Part shown: positions 62,463 through 64,000 of the stretch, in pieces | How positions within the stretch are numbered: the first letter of the stretch is position 1 | How the letters are laid out: each line of letters starts with the position of its first letter | Assembly: GCA_024399495.1 (NCBI GenBank) | Contig: JAKSNY010000005.1 | Location: 1-64,000, forward strand | DNA: 64,000 nucleotides | Direction of reading: 5' to 3' | DNA from: Paludibacteraceae bacterium | GTDB taxonomy: Bacteria > Bacteroidota > Bacteroidia > Bacteroidales > Paludibacteraceae | Made by a program: the position numbers and the translations under genes | Notes under the pieces: model-generated | Told to the model about the DNA's origin: nothing | Database searches by the model: none | What the model saw: the letters and a program-made list of their open reading frames with translations, nothing else

Positions 62463-64000
62463 TAAATAATCAGACTGCCTAATTGGTAGATTATAAAGCA
62501 AACAACCCACGCTATAGTGGTGGAATAGAGAGCGGAGAACAGTGCCCATTTCCAGCTGCCGCTCTCTTGTTTTATTGCTATAAGGGTGGCTATACACGGG
62601 AAATAGAGCAGTACAAACACCATAAATGTAAACGCCACAAGCGGAGTGTATAAAGGTGTGCCATCGGGTTTGGTTTGTGATAGCATAACATCTTCCAGCT
62701 CATCACTCTCATCAGTACCTGTGTATAGTACTGAAAGTGTGCTTACAATTACCTCTTTTGCAGGCAATCCGGCAGCAAGGCTTACGCTCATTTTCCAATC
62801 AAATCCAAGCGGTTCCATAACAGGCTCTATAAACTTTCCAATCTTGCCTATGAAACTTTGCTCCAGTTGTTGCTGAACCGTTATGTTGTTTGTCTTTGGT
62901 CTTGGAAAATAACCTAACGCCCAAATAATTATAGAGGCAAACAGAATAATTGTACCCATCTTTTTTAGATACTGTTTTGATTTCTCCCACATGTGATGCA
63001 ATGCCGATTTTACAGTTGGCACACGATATGGGGGAAGTTCCATAACAAACGGTATGTCATCTTCCTTAAACAGAGTGCATTTCAGTATTCTTGCCATAAT
63101 AACCGCAATGACAATGCCTAAAAGGTATAGGCTCAGCATTACAAGCCCTGCGTGTTTTGGAAAAAATATGGCGGTGAATATAAGATATACAGGAAGCCTT
63201 GCACTGCAACTCATAAACGGTGTTACAAGCATAGTTATAAGGCGGCTGCTTTTGCTTTCAAGAGTTCTGGTAGCCATTACCGCAGGCACACTGCACCCGA
63301 ATCCCATAAGCATTGGCACAAAAGATTTGCCGTGCAATCCCATACGGTGCATTATCTTGTCCATAATAAACGCCGCCCTTGACAGGTAGCCAGAATCTTC
63401 CATCAGCGATATAAAGAAATATAGAATCAATATGTTGGGTAAGAATACTAATACACCGCCCACACCGCTTATTATTCCGTTTATCAGCAAGTCTTTAAGA
63501 GGTCCGTCTGCCATAGATGAGCCTATAGTGCTTGCAAGCCATTCAAAACCCGATTCTATCCAATCCATCGGGTACTGACCAAGAACAAATGTACACTCAA
63601 ACATTACAAGCATAAAGAGTATGAATATTGGGAATCCCCAGAACTTATGTGTTACCACTGCATCTATAACTTTGGTAGCCCTAAATGCATCTACCTCCCC
63701 CTCTTTATATGTCTCTGCCAATGCACCTTGTATAAATCCGTATTTGGCATTTATTATAGCACTCTCGCAATCCTCACCCAACTCATTCTCTATGTGAACT
63801 TTAACTTTATCTCTGTAAGAGATTATATCGGAGGCGTTACTAAGAGTTTTTATATAATCCTCAATCTCGCTGTCGCCCTCCATAAGTTTTACTGCATAGA
63901 AACGGCTTGATATAACGCCGTTAAAGTTATCAGACTTGTTGATAAGTTTGTTAAGGGTGTCAATGGCTTCCTGTAACTCACCACAATGGTTTATATGTAT
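62462..64000 (-). CDS. feoB: Ferrous iron transporter FeoB, C-terminal part (runs off the window)
   Basis: 512 residues of the C-terminal part are visible. The frame stays open to the window edge (INHCGELQEAIDTLNKL... upstream of the first ATG at 63883), so the N-terminal GTPase domain lies outside. Visible are the cytoplasmic segment and the permease core: AVVTHKFWGFPIFILFMLVMF, GPLKDLLINGIISGVGGVLVFLPN, GYLSRAAFIMDKIMHRMGLHGKSFVPMLMGFGCSVPAVMATRTLE (first Gate motif region) and AAGLPAKEVIVSTLSVLY (second). It imports Fe(II) across the inner membrane. Confidence 0.95.
   Translation of the reverse strand: MHINHCGELQEAIDTLNKLINKSDNFNGVISSRFYAVKLMEGDSEIEDYIKTLSNASDIISYRDKVKVHIENELGEDCESAIINAKYGFIQGALAETYKEGEVDAFRATKVIDAVVTHKFWGFPIFILFMLVMFECTFVLGQYPMDWIESGFEWLASTIGSSMADGPLKDLLINGIISGVGGVLVFLPNILILYFFISLMEDSGYLSRAAFIMDKIMHRMGLHGKSFVPMLMGFGCSVPAVMATRTLESKSSRLITMLVTPFMSCSARLPVYLIFTAIFFPKHAGLVMLSLYLLGIVIAVIMARILKCTLFKEDDIPFVMELPPYRVPTVKSALHHMWEKSKQYLKKMGTIILFASIIIWALGYFPRPKTNNITVQQQLEQSFIGKIGKFIEPVMEPLGFDWKMSVSLAAGLPAKEVIVSTLSVLYTGTDESDELEDVMLSQTKPDGTPLYTPLVAFTFMVFVLLYFPCIATLIAIKQESGSWKWALFSALYSTTIAWVVCFIIYQLGSLII

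Overview
The window is ordinary bacterial chromosome from the phylum Bacteroidota, most likely order Bacteroidales. The evidence is: promoters of the form TTTG, about 20 nt, then TAnnTTTG ahead of many genes; almost no Shine-Dalgarno sequences before start codons; and several lineage-typical families (DUF4270, DUF4494, DUF5683, the GGGtGRT protein, PorP/SprF, GldB, a type-B type IX secretion C-terminal domain, a short GT5 protein beside panC). I cannot name genus or species.

Layout. 1-3.1 kb: a Vsr mismatch endonuclease and a secreted GH13 amylase. 3.2-5 kb: a poorly understood pair, a NifU-like scaffold and the GGGtGRT protein. 5-7.4 kb: parA-parB-DUF5683. 7.5-21.5 kb: housekeeping genes (pheS, lon, a TPR protein, DUF4494, prfC, an S1 protein, xseA-xseB, an AsmA-like protein, queA, a TlpA-like thioredoxin). 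21.6-27.3 kb: a complete RND tripartite efflux operon. 27.3-32.6 kb: radA, panD, panC, a short GT5 protein, a DUF4270 lipoprotein and an IMPACT/YigZ-type protein. 32.6-40.8 kb: a cell-surface locus with a giant type-B T9SS substrate, OmpA/PD40 protein, PorP/SprF, SPOR lipoprotein and GldB. 40.9-47.8 kb: prfB (with the programmed +1 frameshift), lysS, an Rpn-family nuclease cassette, gpsA, pgi. 48-51.2 kb: tRNA-Val followed by an accessory stretch of repeated tRNA 3' ends, palindromes and small secreted proteins. 51.3-64 kb: glutamine synthetase, a beta-barrel-like protein, RluA, PPi-PFK, topB, a structured RNA-like element, a secreted pullulanase-like GH13, trpS and the 3' part of feoB.

The most unusual global feature is a set of short tandem-repeat linkers that fill junctions between co-directional genes. 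There are three families: heptamer ATGTATG, heptamer CAACTTT/TTGAAAG and octamer ACTCCTAA. Most heptamer arrays are exactly 4 units (28 nt). Nearly all start within a few bases of a stop codon and end at or near the next start codon, and in some cases they supply that start codon (the TlpA-like gene, radA, probably trpS).

Other leading candidates for something undescribed are: a 143-nt multibranched, perfectly closed RNA-like structure in the leader of the pullulanase gene; an array of four hairpins followed by a diverged second copy of the prfB 3' end; the Rpn cassette, flanked by duplicated terminator/promoter blocks and carrying an in-frame 12-nt repeat; and a palindromic tRNA-Val 3' region.
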